From NCBI RefSeq assembly GCF_018881655.1, contig NZ_JACVPX010000001.1, positions 1-64,000 on the forward strand: a stretch of DNA of 64,000 nt. The letters run 5' to 3'. Positions 54,022 to 63,502 of the stretch are shown here, one piece after another (position 1 is the first letter of the stretch; the number at the start of each line of letters is the position of its first letter). Made by a program: the position numbers and the translations under genes. The notes under the pieces were generated by a model. The model saw only the letters and a list, made by a program, of their open reading frames with translations, did no database searches and was not told where the DNA came from. The DNA is from Polynucleobacter sp. Tro8-14-1. Lineage in GTDB: Bacteria; Pseudomonadota; Gammaproteobacteria; Burkholderiales; Burkholderiaceae.

Positions 54022-55455
54022 TTATTCGAGTTTGGATGAGGAGCGCTTCACGGGCTGGCCATTAATAAAGGCTACTGCCTGAGAAAGCATGAAGTCATCT
54101 GCACTGCCTAGCTCAGGCGGTTTCTTATTCTTATCTTTCTCTTTTTCTTCAGGAGTCTTCTTGGCATTTTTCTCTTCAATGCGCTGCAACTCTTCGAGGC
54201 GACGTTGTTCGCGATCTTTAATCAGATTATCTTCAGCAGACTGCTTATTGCGTAAGTGTTTCTCGCTATCGATCTCACGAGTGATTAAGACATCATCTGG
54301 ATCACCATCTTTGTTTTGGTCTACTGGGATATCTGGTTTCACACCAAAAGCCTGAATCGACTTACCACTTGGGGTGTAGTAATAAGCGGTAGTAATCTTC
54401 AGTGCTGAATCATTGGTCAGGGGGCGAACGGTTTGGACAGAGCCCTTACCAAAGGTCGTTTTTCCAATAATGGTTGCGCGTTTATAGTCCTGGAGTGCGC
54501 CAGCCACAATCTCAGAGGCTGAGGCGGAATAAGCGTTTACCAAGACCACCATAGGTAATTTCTTAAATATCGCTGGAACACCCGCCAAAGGGTCGCCAGA
54601 CTCATTTAGGCGATACATCGCTGGCGTTGCATTAAATACCTGTTTTGAATCTGGGGACTGGCCTTTAGTGGAGACAATAACTGCGTCAGCAGGCAAGAAT
54701 GCTGCAGCCACACCTACGGCTCCTTGCAATAGACCGCCGCCATTGTTGCGCAGATCAAGAATGATGCCTTTGAGTTTTGGATCTTGATTGGCAATATCGG
54801 TTAATTTCTTAGCAAGATCAGGAACGGTGCGCTCCTGAAAGCTGGTGATGCGTACCCAAGCAATATCGTTATCCAGAATTTTTGTTTTGACTGATTGAAC
54901 TTTAATCTCTGCGCGAGTGATTGTGACCGGAAAGCTACGCTCTTCACTCTTACGAAATACCGTCAAAGTAATTTTGGTTCCAGGTTCGCCGCGCATAGTG
55001 CGTACCGCTTTGTCTAGAGACATACCGCGTACAGGTTTGTCATCAAGGCGTGTAATGAGGTCTCCGGCTTGAAGACCCGCGCGAGCAGCAGGACTATCTT
55101 CAATTGGATTGAGTACTTTCACTACACCATCTTCAGAAGTGATTTCAATACCAAGTCCAGCAAACTTTCCAGAGGTCATCTCTTGCATTTCTGCAAAATC
55201 TTTTTTATCTAAGAAAGTGGAATGAGGATCAAGACTACTGACCATTCCTTTAACAGCATCCGTTAATAGTTGCTTGTCTTCAATAGGCTCAACGTATTCG
55301 CGCTTAATTTGGGCAAAGACATTGGAGAGCGTGCGAAGCTCATCCAGCGGTAGCTGAGGGCTTTGCTGGGCGGTCGCGGAGAGCTGTATCGTGGCTGCTA
55401 CGCCGGCGATAAGGCCAACGGCTATCAGGGCGAAATTCTTTAGAAATTGGCGCAT
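54022..55455 (-). CDS. ctpA: S41-family C-terminal processing peptidase
   Basis: A 477-residue periplasmic protease. It has a signal/anchor (FALIAVGLIAGVAATIQL), a PDZ domain (GLGIEITSEDGVVKVLNP and SPAARAGLQAGDLITRLDD), and the S41 core with the catalytic Ser in NAYSASASEIVAGAL and Lys in KTTFGKGSVQ. The C-terminal part is highly charged (EEKNAKKTPEEKEKDKNKK). It trims or degrades envelope proteins. It lies 12 bp after gpmA. Confidence 0.93.
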   Translation of the reverse strand: MRQFLKNFALIAVGLIAGVAATIQLSATAQQSPQLPLDELRTLSNVFAQIKREYVEPIEDKQLLTDAVKGMVSSLDPHSTFLDKKDFAEMQEMTSGKFAGLGIEITSEDGVVKVLNPIEDSPAARAGLQAGDLITRLDDKPVRGMSLDKAVRTMRGEPGTKITLTVFRKSEERSFPVTITRAEIKVQSVKTKILDNDIAWVRITSFQERTVPDLAKKLTDIANQDPKLKGIILDLRNNGGGLLQGAVGVAAAFLPADAVIVSTKGQSPDSKQVFNATPAMYRLNESGDPLAGVPAIFKKLPMVVLVNAYSASASEIVAGALQDYKRATIIGKTTFGKGSVQTVRPLTNDSALKITTAYYYTPSGKSIQAFGVKPDIPVDQNKDGDPDDVLITREIDSEKHLRNKQSAEDNLIKDREQRRLEELQRIEEKNAKKTPEEKEKDKNKKPPELGSADDFMLSQAVAFINGQPVKRSSSKLE

Positions 55456-55467
55456 ATCTCTTTTGCT

Positions 55468-56157
55468 TTAATCCAAATAAAAGTGTTGAATGGGTTTGAG
55501 GTTGTCGTCTAAGTCATAAACAAGTGGCACACCATTAGGTACATTCACTTCCATGATGGCTTCATCAGACATTTGATCTAAATACTTAATGAGTGAGCGA
55601 ATGCTGTTGCCGTGTGCTACTAGTAAAACGCGTTTGCCAGCTTTGAGTGCGGGTGCAATAGATTCATTCCACAAGGGTAATACTCGATCAACGTTATCTT
55701 TCAGGCATTCACCCAAGGGAATATCGGAAGGATTGAGCTTTGAGTAACGGAGGTCATTTTTTGGGTGACGCTCATCATCATGCTCAAGTAGCGGCGGACG
55801 TACATCATAGGAGCGACGCCAAATATGAACTTGTTCATCGCCATATTTAGCTGCGGTTTCAGCTTTATTCAATCCGGTGAGTGCGCCATAGTGACGTTCA
55901 TTTAAGCGCCAGCTATGGACAACAGGGAGCCACATTAAATCCATGGCATCTTGAACGTGCCAAAGAGTGCGAATGGCACGCCTTAAAACGGAGGTATAGG
56001 CAATATCAAATTCATAGCCTGCTTTTTTGAGGTTTTCACCTGCTGCGATGGCCTGTTCTGCGCCTTTAGGGGTTAAGTCGACATCCGCCCAGCCAGTGAA
56101 GCGGTTTTCAAGGTTCCAGGCGGATTCGCCATGACGAATAAGGACAAGTTGTTTCAT
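55468..56157 (-). CDS. gpmA: 2,3-bisphosphoglycerate-dependent phosphoglycerate mutase
   Basis: A 229-residue histidine phosphatase-fold enzyme of glycolysis. The catalytic His is in [20 protein letters not shown], the second in [12 protein letters not shown], and [19 protein letters not shown] is typical of GpmA. It is the first gene of a minus-strand unit and divergent from the rhodanese gene, with only 19 bp between the starts. Confidence 0.95.
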   Translation of the reverse strand: MKQLVLIRHGESAWNLENRFTGWADVDLTPKGAEQAIAAGENLKKAGYEFDIAYTSVLRRAIRTLWHVQDAMDLMWLPVVHSWRLNERHYGALTGLNKAETAAKYGDEQVHIWRRSYDVRPPLLEHDDERHPKNDLRYSKLNPSDIPLGECLKDNVDRVLPLWNESIAPALKAGKRVLLVAHGNSIRSLIKYLDQMSDEAIMEVNVPNGVPLVYDLDDNLKPIQHFYLD

Positions 56158-56176
56158 AGAGCCATTCTATAATCTG

Positions 56177-56593
56177 GTGATGAACTTTCTTACGCAAATT
56201 GATAATTTAGCGCTTATTGCCCTGCTGTTGGTTTCAGGCATAGCGCTTTTCCTACCCTCATTATCTACGCTTATTGGCGGGAAAGGCTTAACGCCTACTG
56301 AAGCGACGATTTGGATTAATCGTCGCAAAGCCTATGTCTTGGACCTGCGCTCGGAGGAGGCTTTCAAATCAGGGCATTTACCTGGCGCCAAATTCGCCAA
56401 TGCTGCTGGCTTAACTGCAGCCATTGAAAAGCTCAAGTTAGACCGCAAGCACCCAGTGGTCTTGGTTTGTGAAACGGGCTCCCAGTCACGCAAACTCGTA
56501 GCCGAAGCTCAAAAACTAGGCTTTGCCGAAGTAGGCGCTTTAGATGGCGGCGTGCTGGCTTGGAAAGCAGCAGCCCTACCTTTAGTGAAGTAA
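56177..56593 (+). CDS. Rhodanese-like domain membrane protein
   Basis: A 138-residue protein with an N-terminal membrane helix (about 11-29, LALIALLLVSGIALFLPSL) and a rhodanese domain. The catalytic Cys98 begins the loop CETGSQSR. It probably transfers sulfane sulfur near the membrane. It sits 10 bp before grxC in the conserved rhodanese-grxC-secB order seen in many proteobacteria. Confidence 0.9.
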   Translation: MMNFLTQIDNLALIALLLVSGIALFLPSLSTLIGGKGLTPTEATIWINRRKAYVLDLRSEEAFKSGHLPGAKFANAAGLTAAIEKLKLDRKHPVVLVCETGSQSRKLVAEAQKLGFAEVGALDGGVLAWKAAALPLVK

Positions 56594-56603
56594 GGAGAAA
56601 TCG

Positions 56604-56858
56604 ATGCCTCCAGTAACAATGTATAGCACCCAAGTTTGCCCTTACTGCGTCATGGCGGAAAAGTTGCTGACTAAAAAAGGCGTTGCTAATCTCGAAAAGA
56701 TTTTGATTGATCGTGATCCGGCCCAGCGCGAAATAATGATGACACGCACTGGCCGCCGCACTGTTCCACAAATCTATATAGGTGACACGCATGTTGGTGG
56801 TTATGACGACTTAGTGGCATTAGATCGGGCTGGAAAGCTTGATCCCTTATTAGCTTAA
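56604..56858 (+). CDS. grxC: Glutaredoxin 3
   Basis: An 84-residue glutaredoxin with the dithiol active site Cys12-Pro-Tyr-Cys15 in [16 protein letters not shown], the TVPQIYIGD cis-Pro loop and the [10 protein letters not shown] motif. It reduces disulfides with glutathione, whose synthesis genes are 6 kb away in this window. It lies between the rhodanese gene and secB. Confidence 0.95.
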   Translation: MPPVTMYSTQVCPYCVMAEKLLTKKGVANLEKILIDRDPAQREIMMTRTGRRTVPQIYIGDTHVGGYDDLVALDRAGKLDPLLA

Positions 56859-56886
56859 TAGATTAAACATACAAAGAAAGTTAGCA

Positions 56887-57399
56887 ATGACTGAAAAATC
56901 CCCAGCACCCCAGGCAAGTGCCGAGCAAGCTAAAGAACCTGGATTTCATATTCAGCGAATTTACTTAAAAGATGTATCTCTTGAGCAACCAAATGCTCCG
57001 CAGATTTTGTTGGTTGCATCTGAGCCACAAGTGCATGTTGAGATTGATATCTCCGTTGCACCCTTAAGTGAAGGTATCTTTGAGGTAGCCCTAAGCTCCA
57101 CTGTGACTGCGAAAGTCGACACCAAAGTTCTGTTCTTGGTGGAAGCAAAACAAGCCGGCATTTTTGAATTTAGTAATATTCCGGTTGAGCAAATTGATCC
57201 CATGCTTGGCATTGCTTGCCCAACGATTTTGTATCCGTATTTGCGTTCAAATATCGCCGACATTATTAGTCGCGCAGGCTTCCAGCCAATTCATTTGAAT
57301 GAGATTAATTTCCACGGCATGTATGAACATCGTTTGATGCAAGCTCAACAAGAAGCTGCCGCTAAGGATGGCGCTGCCGCTGAGAGCAAGCCTCACTAA
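56887..57399 (+). CDS. secB: Protein-export chaperone SecB
   Basis: A 170-residue SecB. It has [40 protein letters not shown] and the strongly conserved [18 protein letters not shown] and [18 protein letters not shown]. It keeps preproteins unfolded and delivers them to SecA. It is co-directional with grxC and gpsA. Confidence 0.95.
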   Translation: MTEKSPAPQASAEQAKEPGFHIQRIYLKDVSLEQPNAPQILLVASEPQVHVEIDISVAPLSEGIFEVALSSTVTAKVDTKVLFLVEAKQAGIFEFSNIPVEQIDPMLGIACPTILYPYLRSNIADIISRAGFQPIHLNEINFHGMYEHRLMQAQQEAAAKDGAAAESKPH

Positions 57400-57423
57400 G
57401 CTCAACGAGCGAGCCCACAGATC

Positions 57424-58446
57424 ATGAAAGTGACACTGCTCGGTGCTGGCGCCTGGGGAACAGCGATGGCTGCGCAAGCAGCTCGCTTTCTCCAAGAGGG
57501 TGATGTTGTTTTATGGTCTCGTAGCAAACAACAGTTAAAAGGAATTGAAGAGAGCGCTGAAAATCGCGCTTATCTTTCAGGGATTCAGTTGCCTAGAGGC
57601 CTCAAGTTTGAGGGCGACTTCTCTACTGCTATCAAAAAACTTTCTAGTGATGATTTATTAGTCATTGCTACACCGATGTCGGGGCTTTCAGAAACAATCG
57701 CCCAAGCTTTAAAGATTGCTGAGCACCCACTCAATATTATTTGGCTCTGCAAAGGTCTTGAGCCGAATACCGCCTTATTGCCCCACCAGGTTGTAGAGCG
57801 TGAGAGCAAGATACATTCTCATGGAATAACGCATTCATATGGCGCCTTATCTGGCCCAAGCTTTGCGCGTGAGGTTGGTGAAGGTATGCCTTGCGCTTTA
57901 ACCGTTGCTAGCAAATCTCCTAAGTTATGTGAAGCAGTGCAGACCGCTTTCCATCACGGCAATATGCGCGTGTATTCAAGCGATGATTTAATTGGTGTGG
58001 AATTGGGCGGGGCAATTAAGAATGTCTTGGCGATTGCTGCAGGTATTGGTGATGGCTTGGATTTGGGTTTGAACGCTCGCGCTGCTGTTCTCACGCGCGG
58101 TTTAGCAGAGATGATGCGCATTGTGAAGGCTGCCGGTGGCAAATCTGAAACTTGTATGGGCTTAACTGGTGTTGGAGATTTAATCTTGACTGCCACTGGT
58201 GACCTTTCTCGCAATCGTCGCGTTGGTCTTGAGCTTGCTGCTGGTAAGTCTCTACCTGAGGTTCTTGCAAGTCTTGGTCACGTTGCCGAGGGTGTGCTTT
58301 GTGCCGAGGCGGTTGGCGATTTGGCAAAACGCCTAGGAGTTGACATGCCGATTACTGCGATGATGGGTGAAGTGCTCTCCGGAAAATTGAAGCCGCATGA
58401 TGCTGTTAAAAAACTCATGGGGCGCGATCCTAAAATAGAATCGTAA
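57424..58446 (+). CDS. gpsA: Glycerol-3-phosphate dehydrogenase [NAD(P)+]
   Basis: A 340-residue enzyme that makes sn-glycerol 3-phosphate for phospholipids. The cofactor motif is VTLLGAGAWGTAMAAQ. Later come GALSGPSFAREVGEGMPCAL, the catalytic Lys in GVELGGAIKNVLAIAAG, and GLTGVGDLILTATGDLSRNR. It is last in the grxC-secB-gpsA run and ends 22 bp from the convergent trmL. Confidence 0.95.
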   Translation: MKVTLLGAGAWGTAMAAQAARFLQEGDVVLWSRSKQQLKGIEESAENRAYLSGIQLPRGLKFEGDFSTAIKKLSSDDLLVIATPMSGLSETIAQALKIAEHPLNIIWLCKGLEPNTALLPHQVVERESKIHSHGITHSYGALSGPSFAREVGEGMPCALTVASKSPKLCEAVQTAFHHGNMRVYSSDDLIGVELGGAIKNVLAIAAGIGDGLDLGLNARAAVLTRGLAEMMRIVKAAGGKSETCMGLTGVGDLILTATGDLSRNRRVGLELAAGKSLPEVLASLGHVAEGVLCAEAVGDLAKRLGVDMPITAMMGEVLSGKLKPHDAVKKLMGRDPKIES

Positions 58447-58458
58447 TTACAGTATTTG

Positions 58459-58477
58459 GGTCAATTTGTTATTGACC
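58459..58477. terminator. Hairpin between gpsA and trmL, possible terminator
   Basis: GGTCAAT (58459-58465) and ATTGACC (58471-58477) form a perfect 7-bp stem with a 5-base loop between converging genes. There is no T run in either direction, so it is weak evidence. Confidence 0.4.
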
Positions 58478-58939
58478 GCCAGCAAGGCCATTCTGCCGCC
58501 ATGCTTCATACACGACAATTGCTACAGTATTTGATAAGTTCAGACTACGACTGCTATCTTGCATCGCCAGACGCATGCGATTCTCATTCGGAATCGAGTC
58601 TCTGACTTCATCCGTAATGCCTTTGGTTTCAGAGCCAAATATAAAGTAATCATCGGGCGCGTATTTGCCTTCATGAAACTTTCCTGAGCCCTTGGTAGTC
58701 AATGCAAAGAGATGCTGAGAATCGGGTTGCTCATCCTTTAAAAACTGCGCCCAATTTTTGTGGACTTTGACGCGTGCAAACTCGTGATAGTCCAAGCCCG
58801 CTCTACGCAACTTAGCATCTTCCATTGGAAATCCAAGCGGCTCAATTAAATGCAGCTTGGCGCCAGTGTTTGCACACAAACGAATAATGTTTCCAGTGTT
58901 AGGTGGAATCTCGGGTTCGAATAAAACAATATTAAACAT
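58469..58939 (-). CDS. trmL: tRNA (cytidine(34)-2'-O)-methyltransferase
   Basis: A 156-residue SPOUT methyltransferase. It has VLFEPEIPPNTGNIIRLCAN, LHLIEPLGFPMEDAKLRRAG, and the knot region with FIFGSETKGI, RLAMQDSSRSLNLSNTVAI and VYEAWRQ. It methylates the wobble base of tRNA-Leu isoacceptors. It lies 10 bp after the comF gene. Confidence 0.93.
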   Translation of the reverse strand: MFNIVLFEPEIPPNTGNIIRLCANTGAKLHLIEPLGFPMEDAKLRRAGLDYHEFARVKVHKNWAQFLKDEQPDSQHLFALTTKGSGKFHEGKYAPDDYFIFGSETKGITDEVRDSIPNENRMRLAMQDSSRSLNLSNTVAIVVYEAWRQNGLAGGQ

Positions 58940-58949
58940 ACGGCACTCT

Positions 58950-59681
58950 TTAGATTGGTCGCGCAGCTCGAAGTACTACCCAATTAATTACGCGAGATAC
59001 ACCATTGTCCTTCAGAACGCGCGCAATTTCATTAAGAGTTGCGCCACTTGTCATCACATCATCAAACACAATCACAGTCTTGTTTGTGAGCTGCTTAATA
59101 TAACGCTCTTCAAGGTAAAACATTCCCTGAATGGCTAGTTGGCGATTGCTTAAGGTGCTGCCGGCCTGGTGCTCTGCATAATGATGGCGCTGCAGCATAT
59201 AAGGTGATTTTTGAATATACCCTCCACACCGAATCCGTTTAGCAATTTCCCAACTTTGATTGAAACCACGCTGTGCTAACTTCTCAATGCTGAGCGGCAC
59301 TGGCAGTAAATAATCAGCAGAGATAGCTTCAAGCTCCTTACTGAGAAGTAAGTTCCATGTTCTGCCAAGAGCATTAGCAAACGCAATACGTTTTTGATAC
59401 TTCAATTCATGCAGTGGAGTTTGTAGCAATCCATCATAGCGATCCAGGCAATAGGTTTCATCAAAGTATGGTTGAGAGATTTGGCATTGCGCACAATGTT
59501 GCTTCGCAATTTCTGTTGCCTGAAGTGCTATGCCACATTGATAGCTCAATAAGCCACCATCTCGTAATTGATTGAGACAGCGATCGCATAGAGATGATTT
59601 TTGAAACTCCCCACAAGCAATGCAGGCTGTTGGCAAAAGCTGCTCACAAATAGTTTGAAAAATGTTCTCTGGAAATCGCAT
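58950..59681 (-). CDS. comF: ComF-family phosphoribosyltransferase-like protein
   Basis: About 243 residues. An N-terminal zinc-binding part has CIACGEFQKSSLCDRCL and a second pair CAQC. The PRT domain has LLPVPLSIEKLAQRGFNQSW and VIVFDDVMTSGATLNEIA, with the PRPP-type loop. The family is linked to DNA uptake during competence. The start at 59681 was chosen because the longer frame with a TTG start would overlap the bioC-like gene start. Confidence 0.9.
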   Translation of the reverse strand: MRFPENIFQTICEQLLPTACIACGEFQKSSLCDRCLNQLRDGGLLSYQCGIALQATEIAKQHCAQCQISQPYFDETYCLDRYDGLLQTPLHELKYQKRIAFANALGRTWNLLLSKELEAISADYLLPVPLSIEKLAQRGFNQSWEIAKRIRCGGYIQKSPYMLQRHHYAEHQAGSTLSNRQLAIQGMFYLEERYIKQLTNKTVIVFDDVMTSGATLNEIARVLKDNGVSRVINWVVLRAARPI

Positions 59682-59704
59682 GGGGCGCTGAGTATACTGA
59701 GCCA

Positions 59705-60502
59705 ATGACCCAGCCCCTTAGATGGTTACAAGACGAAATTGCAGATCGCATGCTGCAGAAATTAGACATCGTTAAGCTTGATGTAAAAGACATCTTAGTG
59801 GTGCCCGATTTTGCTGGTAAGCATTTGGATACGCTCGCTAAGCGCTATCCAAATGCGCGCATTTTTAGCATCGCCGAAAACGGTGTTTCAGGATTTCAAA
59901 TGTGGCGTGCTAAAGCACTTAGTAATTGGCGATCCTTATTTGCTAGCAACACTAGCTCCTTTGCGCGTTATATCTCGTCTGGAAGATTTGATATTCCCGA
60001 CAATTCTGTTGATTTAGTGTTCAGCGATCTTTTACTGCACGACTTGCCTGATCCGAAGCATTTTTTGCAAGAGTGTTGGCGCGTACTGCGCGAGGGCGGC
60101 TTAATCACATTTAGCTATTTAGGGCCCGATACCGGAAAAGAATTGCGCGCCTTGGAACTCCCGGAAGTAAAACTTAAGAATTTATTGAGTCCCTGGGATA
60201 TGCACGATATGGGAGATGCTTTGCTGGGTGAGCGGTTTTCTGATCCCGTAATGGACATGGAGTACCTCACTTTGGACTATGAGAAGCCAGCCTTGCTGTT
60301 AGCAGACATTTGTGCGCTGAAATTGATGCATTCCACCCCTCCTGAAGTCACTGAAAAAGAGGTTTTGCCGCAAAAAATCACCTTAGAGGTGGTTTATGGG
60401 CATGCATGGGCACTCGGAAAGCACCTCGCAAAGGCAAAGGACAACGTCGCCTACATTGACCTAAATCAAATTGGGCACAAGACTAGGTCAGATTCTGCCT
60501 AA
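59705..60502 (+). CDS. bioC: BioC-like malonyl-ACP O-methyltransferase
   Basis: A 265-residue class I methyltransferase recognised as BioC-like from the tail half: DLVFSDLLLHDLPDPKHFLQ (in two parts), CWRVLREGGLITFSYLGPDTG and KELRAL. BioC methylates malonyl-ACP to start biotin synthesis. The SAM motif I, normally D-x-G-x-G, is replaced by ILVVPDFAGKHLD, which may weaken or alter SAM binding. It is divergent from comF, and a biotin ligase (birA) is elsewhere in the window. Confidence 0.78.
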   Translation: MTQPLRWLQDEIADRMLQKLDIVKLDVKDILVVPDFAGKHLDTLAKRYPNARIFSIAENGVSGFQMWRAKALSNWRSLFASNTSSFARYISSGRFDIPDNSVDLVFSDLLLHDLPDPKHFLQECWRVLREGGLITFSYLGPDTGKELRALELPEVKLKNLLSPWDMHDMGDALLGERFSDPVMDMEYLTLDYEKPALLLADICALKLMHSTPPEVTEKEVLPQKITLEVVYGHAWALGKHLAKAKDNVAYIDLNQIGHKTRSDSA

Positions 60503-60564
60503 GTGTAAGTGCTTACTATCATTTAAACCTCGACCAAGATTGGTTCAAGCTGGGTTAACCCTGT

Positions 60565-60593
60565 TTGTTGTTGCGCCTAATTAACCCTATAAT
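60565..60593 (+). promoter_or_regulatory. Candidate sigma-70 promoter of the cox operon
   Basis: -35 TTGTTG (60565-60570) and -10 TATAAT (60588-60593) with a 17-bp spacer. The predicted start of transcription is near 60600, right before the short open frame at 60603 and about 80 bases ahead of coxB. Confidence 0.55.
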
Positions 60594-60602
60594 CACGGCT
60601 GG

Positions 60603-60680
60603 ATGTATTGGCTTGAGACCGTTTTTTGGGCATTTTGTGGCATTTTTGCTGCTTTGCTCACGACAATAAACAGAGAATAA
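60603..60680 (+). CDS. Possible 25-residue membrane peptide upstream of coxB
   Basis: An ATG-to-TAA frame of 25 codons encoding a mostly hydrophobic peptide (MYWLETVFWAFCGIFAALL and then TTINRE). It ends one base before the coxB start. No ribosome binding site is visible, but the predicted transcript start is about three bases before its ATG, so it could be translated as a leaderless message. It may be a real small subunit or a leader that sets coxB translation, or it may be chance. No known family is claimed. Confidence 0.35.
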   Translation: MYWLETVFWAFCGIFAALLTTINRE

Positions 60681-60681
60681 G

Positions 60682-61839
60682 ATGAATTTATTTGGAAAAG
60701 TCACTAGGGCTTCGCTCTATTTCGCAGTTGCTTTTGGCACTGCTTTTGCTCATGCAGCAGAGAACATGCCCGGTGGCCCAGCTGTTAATCAGCTGAATTT
60801 CGCGCCTCCTGCTACCAAAATCATGCAAGAGATTCATTGGTTGCATTGGATGATGTTGGTCATTTGCGCAGTGATTTTTATTGGTGTTTTTGGAGTGATG
60901 TTCTATTCCATCTTGAAGCACCGTAAATCATTAGGTCACAAATCAGCATCTTTCCATGAGAGCACGACTGTTGAAATCATTTGGACAGTTGTTCCACTGC
61001 TGATCGTTATCGGCATGGCATTGCCAGCAACAAAAACTGTTGTGGCGATGAAAGACACTACTAACTCCGACATCACTATTAAGACCACTGGTTATCAGTG
61101 GAAGTGGGGTTACGACTACATCAAGGGTGAGGGTGAAGGCATCAATTTTATTTCCACTTTGGCAACATCACGTGAAGCAATCAATAACTTAGCACCTAAG
61201 TCTGATACTTATTTGATGGAAGTGGATAACGAATTAGTTGTGCCGGTTGGCAAGAAAATTCGTTTGATCACTACTGCTAATGACGTCATTCATTCTTGGA
61301 CTATCCCAGCGTTTGGCGTAAAGCAAGATGCGATCCCTGGTTTTGTGCGTGACACTTGGTTTAGAGCCGACAGGATTGGTACATTCCGCGGTCAGTGTTC
61401 TGAGCTATGCGGTGCAGAGCATGCCTTTATGCCTATCGTTGTCCGAGTAGTTTCACAAGAGGACTACACCAAATGGGTGACTGAGAAGAAACAAGCAATG
61501 GGCGCTGGTGGCGATGACCCTTCTAAGGTTTACACCTTGGATGAGCAAAAAGAACGCGGTGCCAAAGTTTACGCTGCTAACTGTGCAGCTTGTCACCAGC
61601 CAAACGGCAAAGGCGCAGGCGCATTCCCAGCATTGGATGGCAGCAAAGTAGTGAATGGTCCAAAAGAGGGTCAGTTCAATATCTTGCTCAACGGTAAAAA
61701 TGCAATGCCGAAGTGGGGAGGTGTACTTTCTGATGCCGACATTGCTGCTGTAATTACTTATACCCGTAACTCCTGGGGTAACAAGACAGGTGAAGTGATT
61801 CAGACGCAAGAAATTATGACCGCACATGGCGGTAAGTAA
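60682..61839 (+). CDS. coxB: Cytochrome c oxidase subunit II with fused cytochrome c domain
   Basis: A 385-residue protein with a signal peptide, two membrane helices (about 53-75 and 96-115), the cupredoxin domain with the copper A ligands in GQCSELCGAEHAFM, and a C-terminal cytochrome c domain with CAACHQPNGKG. The caa3-type fusion means electrons pass from the haem to copper A. It is first of the cox operon, preceded by a candidate promoter. Confidence 0.96.
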   Translation: MNLFGKVTRASLYFAVAFGTAFAHAAENMPGGPAVNQLNFAPPATKIMQEIHWLHWMMLVICAVIFIGVFGVMFYSILKHRKSLGHKSASFHESTTVEIIWTVVPLLIVIGMALPATKTVVAMKDTTNSDITIKTTGYQWKWGYDYIKGEGEGINFISTLATSREAINNLAPKSDTYLMEVDNELVVPVGKKIRLITTANDVIHSWTIPAFGVKQDAIPGFVRDTWFRADRIGTFRGQCSELCGAEHAFMPIVVRVVSQEDYTKWVTEKKQAMGAGGDDPSKVYTLDEQKERGAKVYAANCAACHQPNGKGAGAFPALDGSKVVNGPKEGQFNILLNGKNAMPKWGGVLSDADIAAVITYTRNSWGNKTGEVIQTQEIMTAHGGK

Positions 61840-61882
61840 TCCAGATTAACTAATACAGATAAAAACGAAACCGGAGTAATCC

Positions 61883-63502
61883 ATGAGTACAGTCTCTACT
61901 ACCCACGATCACGCACACGACCACGCGCATGATGATCATATGCCACACGGATGGCGTCGTTGGTTGTTTGCAACCAACCACAAAGATATTGGCACGATGT
62001 ATTTGCTCTTCTCATTCATCAGCCTATTGGCTGGTGGCACGATGGCTTTGGGTATTCGCCTGGAATTATTCCAGCCTGGTTTGCAATTCTTCCGCCCTGA
62101 GTTCTTTAATCAGCTAACAACTATGCATGGCTTGGTAATGGTATTCGGTGCGATCATGCCGGCATTCGTTGGTTTCGCTAACTGGATGGTGCCTTTGCAA
62201 ATTGGTGCATCCGATATGGCATTTGCTCGTATGAACAACTTTAGCTTCTGGATTCTTCCAGTGGCTGCAACCTTGTTATTGAGCTCATTCCTTGTCCCTG
62301 GTGGTGCTCCAGCAGGCGGTTGGACTATGTATGCTCCGCTGACCTCACAAATGGGTCCTGGCATGGACATGGCAATTTTTGCCCTCCACTTATTGGGCGC
62401 TTCTTCCATTATGGGTTCGATCAATATCATCGTGACCATCTTGAATATGCGCGCTCCGGGCATGACTTTGATGAAGATGCCAATGTTCTGCTGGACTTGG
62501 TTGATTACTGCTTATTTGTTGATTGCTGTGATGCCTGTACTGGCTGGTGCGATCACGATGACTTTGACTGATCGTCACTTTGGCACTTCATTCTTCTCTG
62601 CAGTTGGCGGTGGCGACCCAATCATGTTCCAGCATATTTTCTGGTTCTTTGGTCACCCAGAGGTTTACATCATGATTCTTCCAGCATTTGGAATCGTGAG
62701 TGAAATTATTCCTGCTTTCTCCAGAAAAACATTGTTTGGTTACAGCTCAATGGTTTATGCAACCGCATCTATTGCGATCTTGTCATTCATCGTTTGGGCT
62801 CACCACATGTTTGCAACTGGTATGCCTGTTACTGGCCAGCTGTTCTTCATGTACGCAACTATGTTGATCGCTGTTCCAACTGGTGTAAAGATTTTTAACT
62901 GGGTAGCAACAATGTGGAAAGGTTCGATGACTTTCGAAACTCCAATGTTGTGGGCTATTGGTTTCATCTTCGTATTTACGATGGGTGGCTTTACTGGTTT
63001 GATCTTAGCAATGGCGCCAATTGATATCGGTTTGCAAGATACCTACTATGTTGTGGCTCACTTCCACTATGTACTGGTAGCAGGTTCATTGTTTGCCATG
63101 TTCGCCGGTTTCTACTACTGGTGCCCCAAGTGGACAGGTCGCATGGCTAGTGAAACTCGCGGCAAGATCCACTTCTGGACTTCCATGATTTTCTTTAACA
63201 TCACATTCTTCCCGATGCATTTCTTGGGTTTAGCTGGTATGCCACGTCGCTATGCCGACTATCCAACCCAGTTTGCTGATTTCAATTTAATCGCTTCGAT
63301 CGGTGCATTGGGCTTTGGCTTGTCGCAGGTCTATTTCTTGTTCTTCGTCGTGCTTCCTGCATACCGCGGCCAAGGTGAAAAAGCACCAATGAAGCCATGG
63401 GATGGAGCTAAAGGCTTGGAGTGGATTATTCCTTCTCCAGCACCGCATCATACTTTTGAAACTCCACCTAGTGCTGAGCAAATGCATGAAGCCGGAATTT
63501 AA
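61883..63502 (+). CDS. coxA: Cytochrome c oxidase subunit I
   Basis: A 539-residue 12-helix haem-copper oxidase subunit. It has NQLTTMHGLVMVFGAIMPAF (low-spin haem His), WFFGHPEVYIMILPAFG (the copper B/Tyr cross-link site), IVWAHHMFATGMP and VVAHFHYVLV (further haem/copper His). The first 22 residues contain seven histidines (HDHAHDHAHDDHMPH), an unusual His-rich tail. GGAG precedes the start. It is the catalytic subunit reducing oxygen to water. Confidence 0.97.
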   Translation: MSTVSTTHDHAHDHAHDDHMPHGWRRWLFATNHKDIGTMYLLFSFISLLAGGTMALGIRLELFQPGLQFFRPEFFNQLTTMHGLVMVFGAIMPAFVGFANWMVPLQIGASDMAFARMNNFSFWILPVAATLLLSSFLVPGGAPAGGWTMYAPLTSQMGPGMDMAIFALHLLGASSIMGSINIIVTILNMRAPGMTLMKMPMFCWTWLITAYLLIAVMPVLAGAITMTLTDRHFGTSFFSAVGGGDPIMFQHIFWFFGHPEVYIMILPAFGIVSEIIPAFSRKTLFGYSSMVYATASIAILSFIVWAHHMFATGMPVTGQLFFMYATMLIAVPTGVKIFNWVATMWKGSMTFETPMLWAIGFIFVFTMGGFTGLILAMAPIDIGLQDTYYVVAHFHYVLVAGSLFAMFAGFYYWCPKWTGRMASETRGKIHFWTSMIFFNITFFPMHFLGLAGMPRRYADYPTQFADFNLIASIGALGFGLSQVYFLFFVVLPAYRGQGEKAPMKPWDGAKGLEWIIPSPAPHHTFETPPSAEQMHEAGI

